From Anaerolineaceae bacterium (GTDB lineage: Bacteria; Chloroflexota; Anaerolineae; Anaerolineales; Anaerolineaceae), in contig JAURZL010000018.1 in NCBI GenBank assembly GCA_030653365.1, positions 62,001 to 126,000 on the forward strand: a stretch of DNA of 64,000 nucleotides, given 5' to 3'. The notes under the pieces were generated by a model. It saw only the letters and a program-made list of their open reading frames with translations, was not told where the DNA came from and did no database searches. Positions within the stretch are counted from its first letter, which is position 1. Each line of letters starts with the position of its first letter. Below, in pieces: positions 61,933-64,000 of the stretch. The position numbers and the translations under genes were made by a program.

Positions 61933-63792
61933 GTGAATTCTAGAAATCAATCGTATGTTATCTACTTACTGCTATTTGTTGCCATTATCGTGATGGCATT
62001 TTACAGTTTTAGTCAGCGGAGTACTGCGGAAACCTTAACGATCAACCAAATTGCTGCGGATATCAAATCTGGAAAAATATCAGAAATTGAAGAAAGTGAA
62101 AACAGACTTCGTGTTAAATATCTTGCGGATGCGCGAGAAGGATTATCCAATAAAGAAACGACTGCAACTTTGGTTGAACAGTTGCTAAATCTGGGGGTGA
62201 CCCAATCAGATTTAGATCCTGAGAAAATTCGGATCATCATCAAAGCACCAAGTGCCTGGTTGGGGGTGTTGACCGCATTAGGTTACATCCTTCCATTCCT
62301 GATCTTGGGTGGTGCATTCTTCTTTATATTCAGACAGGCACAAGGCAGCAATAATGCAGCTATGTCTTTTGGAAAATCAAAAGCAAGAATGTTCACCGGA
62401 GATCATCCTACAGTAACATTTCTGGATGTTGCTGGTGTGGAAGAAGCAAAGGAAGAATTAAAAGAAGTTGTAGAATTTTTGCGCGAACCACAAAAATTTA
62501 TCGCTCTTGGTGCAAGAATTCCTAAAGGTGTATTATTGGTTGGACCTCCTGGTACCGGTAAGACATTACTCGCGAAAGCAGTCTCTGGCGAAGCTGGTGT
62601 ACCTTTCTTTTCAATTTCTGGTTCGGAATTTGTTGAAATGTTCGTTGGTGTGGGTGCAAGCCGCGTCCGTGATTTATTTGATCAGGCAAAACGACACTCA
62701 CCGTGTATTGTTTTTGTTGATGAAATTGATGCAGTCGGACGACAACGTGGCGCAGGTCTTGGCGGAAGTCATGATGAACGGGAACAGACACTAAATCAGA
62801 TGTTGGTTGAAATGGATGGATTTGATACAGATACGAATATTATTATCATGGCCGCCACAAACCGACCTGATATCCTGGACCCAGCTTTGTTACGACCAGG
62901 TCGTTTTGATCGACGTGTTGTCCTGGATCGACCTGATGTACGCGGTCGTGAGGCTATCCTGAAAGTCCATATTAAAGGGAAACCGCTTGAAAGTAATATT
63001 GACTTGAGTGTAATCGCTAAATCGACACCAGGATTTGTTGGGGCCGATTTGGAAAATCTTGTTAATGAAGCAGCCATTTTAGCAGCCAGACGGAATAAGA
63101 CTCTGATTGGTCAAAGTGAATTCGAAGAATCAATTGAAAGAGTGATTGCTGGTCCGGAACGCAAGAGCCGATTAATAAGCCAGGAAGAGAAACGAATTGT
63201 TGCCTATCATGAGGCTGGTCATGCGGTAGTCATGCATGTATTACCTCAAGGCGACCCGGTTCAAAAAGTATCAATCATTTCTCGTGGCATGGCAGCAGGT
63301 TATACGCTTGCTTTACCACAGGAAGATCGATTACTCATGGCAAAAAAGAAAATGTTCACTGATATGGTTGGCCTGCTCGGTGGTCGCGCTGCAGAAGAGT
63401 TAGTGTTTGACGATATAACATCAGGTGCATCCAATGATATTGAACGTGTCAGTAAACTTGCCAGAGCCATGGTTACGCGCCTCGGAATGAGTGTAAACTT
63501 AGGGCCAATGGTTTATGGGCAGAAAGAAGAATTAATCTTCTTAGGTCGGGAAATTTCAGAACAACGTGATTATTCAGAAGCTGTTGCAGAAAAAATTGAT
63601 CAGGAAGTTCGCGTGTTGGTTAATGATGCCTATCAAAAGGCAAAACAGATCCTGGTAGAATATCGAGATAAACTTGATGAAGTGGCAGTGAAATTGTTAG
63701 AAGTCGAAACACTCTCGAAGGAAGAATTTGAAAAAATCTTCCCAGCCCCCAACGCTAAGAAAAGCGGAGTTCCTGAACTGCTAAGTGCATAA
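61933..63792 (+). CDS. ftsH: ATP-dependent zinc metalloprotease FtsH
   Basis: A 619-aa membrane AAA+ protease. Two membrane segments (about 7-25 and 108-130) enclose a small extracytoplasmic domain. Walker A is GPPGTGKT near 204, the pore loop lies in [17 protein letters not shown], and the zinc site is HEAGH (H426, E427, H430). It degrades membrane and short-lived proteins. It starts with GTG at 61933, with GGGAGG (61922-61927) upstream; an ATG at 61929 in another frame stops after four codons (61929-61943). Confidence 0.96.
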   Translation: MNSRNQSYVIYLLLFVAIIVMAFYSFSQRSTAETLTINQIAADIKSGKISEIEESENRLRVKYLADAREGLSNKETTATLVEQLLNLGVTQSDLDPEKIRIIIKAPSAWLGVLTALGYILPFLILGGAFFFIFRQAQGSNNAAMSFGKSKARMFTGDHPTVTFLDVAGVEEAKEELKEVVEFLREPQKFIALGARIPKGVLLVGPPGTGKTLLAKAVSGEAGVPFFSISGSEFVEMFVGVGASRVRDLFDQAKRHSPCIVFVDEIDAVGRQRGAGLGGSHDEREQTLNQMLVEMDGFDTDTNIIIMAATNRPDILDPALLRPGRFDRRVVLDRPDVRGREAILKVHIKGKPLESNIDLSVIAKSTPGFVGADLENLVNEAAILAARRNKTLIGQSEFEESIERVIAGPERKSRLISQEEKRIVAYHEAGHAVVMHVLPQGDPVQKVSIISRGMAAGYTLALPQEDRLLMAKKKMFTDMVGLLGGRAAEELVFDDITSGASNDIERVSKLARAMVTRLGMSVNLGPMVYGQKEELIFLGREISEQRDYSEAVAEKIDQEVRVLVNDAYQKAKQILVEYRDKLDEVAVKLLEVETLSKEEFEKIFPAPNAKKSGVPELLSA

Positions 63793-63831
63793 TTTGTAAA
63801 AATGCATCGGAAATCTCCGGTTCATTTCTTT

Positions 63832-64000
63832 TTATTCTGCTCTGATCCAATTTTGATCTGAGATCAGATAATTAACGACATGCCTTATTTCAAGACTCTC
63901 TCCATCGAACCATTTTATTTCCGGATCATTTTCTTTAAACCAGTTAGCCTGCCGTCTGACATACTGTCTGGAATTTCTTCTCATTAATACACAGGCTTCA
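63832..64000 (-). CDS. miaA: tRNA dimethylallyltransferase, 3' end (partial)
   Basis: The last 55 codons of a gene that enters the window from the right edge on the - strand. The peptide contains [18 protein letters not shown] and IKWFD, typical of the C-terminus of MiaA, which prenylates A37 of tRNAs. The stop is TAA at 63834-63832, 39 bp from the ftsH stop; the two genes converge. The N-terminal catalytic domain is outside the window. Confidence 0.85.
   Translation of the reverse strand, partial: EACVLMRRNSRQYVRRQANWFKENDPEIKWFDGESLEIRHVVNYLISDQNWIRAE

Noticed and set aside
63804..63830. terminator between ftsH and miaA
   Set aside because: CGGA-aatc-TCCG before CATTTCTTTTT is only a 4-bp stem, too weak to call.
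1..64000. CRISPR arrays, insertion sequences, tRNA or rRNA genes
   Set aside because: No direct-repeat arrays with spacers, no transposase motifs, and no tRNA-like cloverleaf or rRNA sequence were seen in any intergenic region.

Overview
The window is a gene-dense, AT-rich stretch of bacterial chromosome. It looks like an anaerobic or fermentative member of the Chloroflexota, probably Anaerolineae-like. This is inferred from gene content only: H2 and formate diaphorase complexes, a SUF cluster with a SufR-type regulator, a Flp/Tad pilus without a visible secretin (as in a monoderm), a transaldolase-glucose-6-phosphate isomerase fusion and a type 2 IPP isomerase. I see no insertion sequence, phage gene, CRISPR array, rRNA or tRNA.

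Region 1 (17-24283, all + strand) is a redox-enzyme island. It opens with a CBS-pair/HATPase protein, a DRTGG protein and a PHP protein. A diaphorase block follows (NuoE-like, small ATPase, 2Fe-2S HndB-like protein, NuoF-like). Next is a second NuoE/NuoF pair joined to a NuoG/HoxU-like subunit, NiFe hydrogenase small and large subunits and a maturation protease. A third NuoE/NuoF pair precedes a Cys-type formate dehydrogenase-like catalytic subunit. The island ends with a cyclic-nucleotide-binding-domain protein and hypA-B-F-C-D-E. Three NAD(H)-linked flavoprotein modules therefore lie next to an H2 and a formate catalytic module, and the whole looks like a system for moving electrons between NAD(P)H, ferredoxin, H2 and formate/CO2.

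Region 2 (24367-33041) has a methyltransferase/PIG-L deacetylase pair and the SUF iron-sulfur cluster operon (sufC-B-D-X-S-U-Rieske, - strand). A SufR-like repressor and a MIP18-family protein diverge from it. The two divergent promoters are arranged around a perfect inverted repeat. This operon could supply the many Fe-S clusters needed by region 1.

Region 3 (33048-51348) is mainly housekeeping metabolism: an SCP2 protein, a methyltransferase, HAD proteins, a serine-palmitoyltransferase-like enzyme, a fructokinase, the non-oxidative pentose phosphate operon (tkt, rpiB, tal-pgi), a TlpA thioredoxin with an Lgt-like membrane protein, isoprenoid genes (polyprenyl synthase, fni), acpP, sucCD, and an SPFH protein fused to an excisionase-type HTH with an uncharacterised partner.

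Region 4 (51349-59405) is a compact Flp/Tad pilus locus (flp pilin, cpaB, tadZ, tadA, tadB, tadC) followed by comF and hpf. Region 5 (59406-64000) holds efp, a small Cys-rich protein, a HAD-DinB fusion, ftsH, and the 3' end of miaA on the - strand at the window edge.

All functions are inferred from motifs read by eye. No database search was possible.
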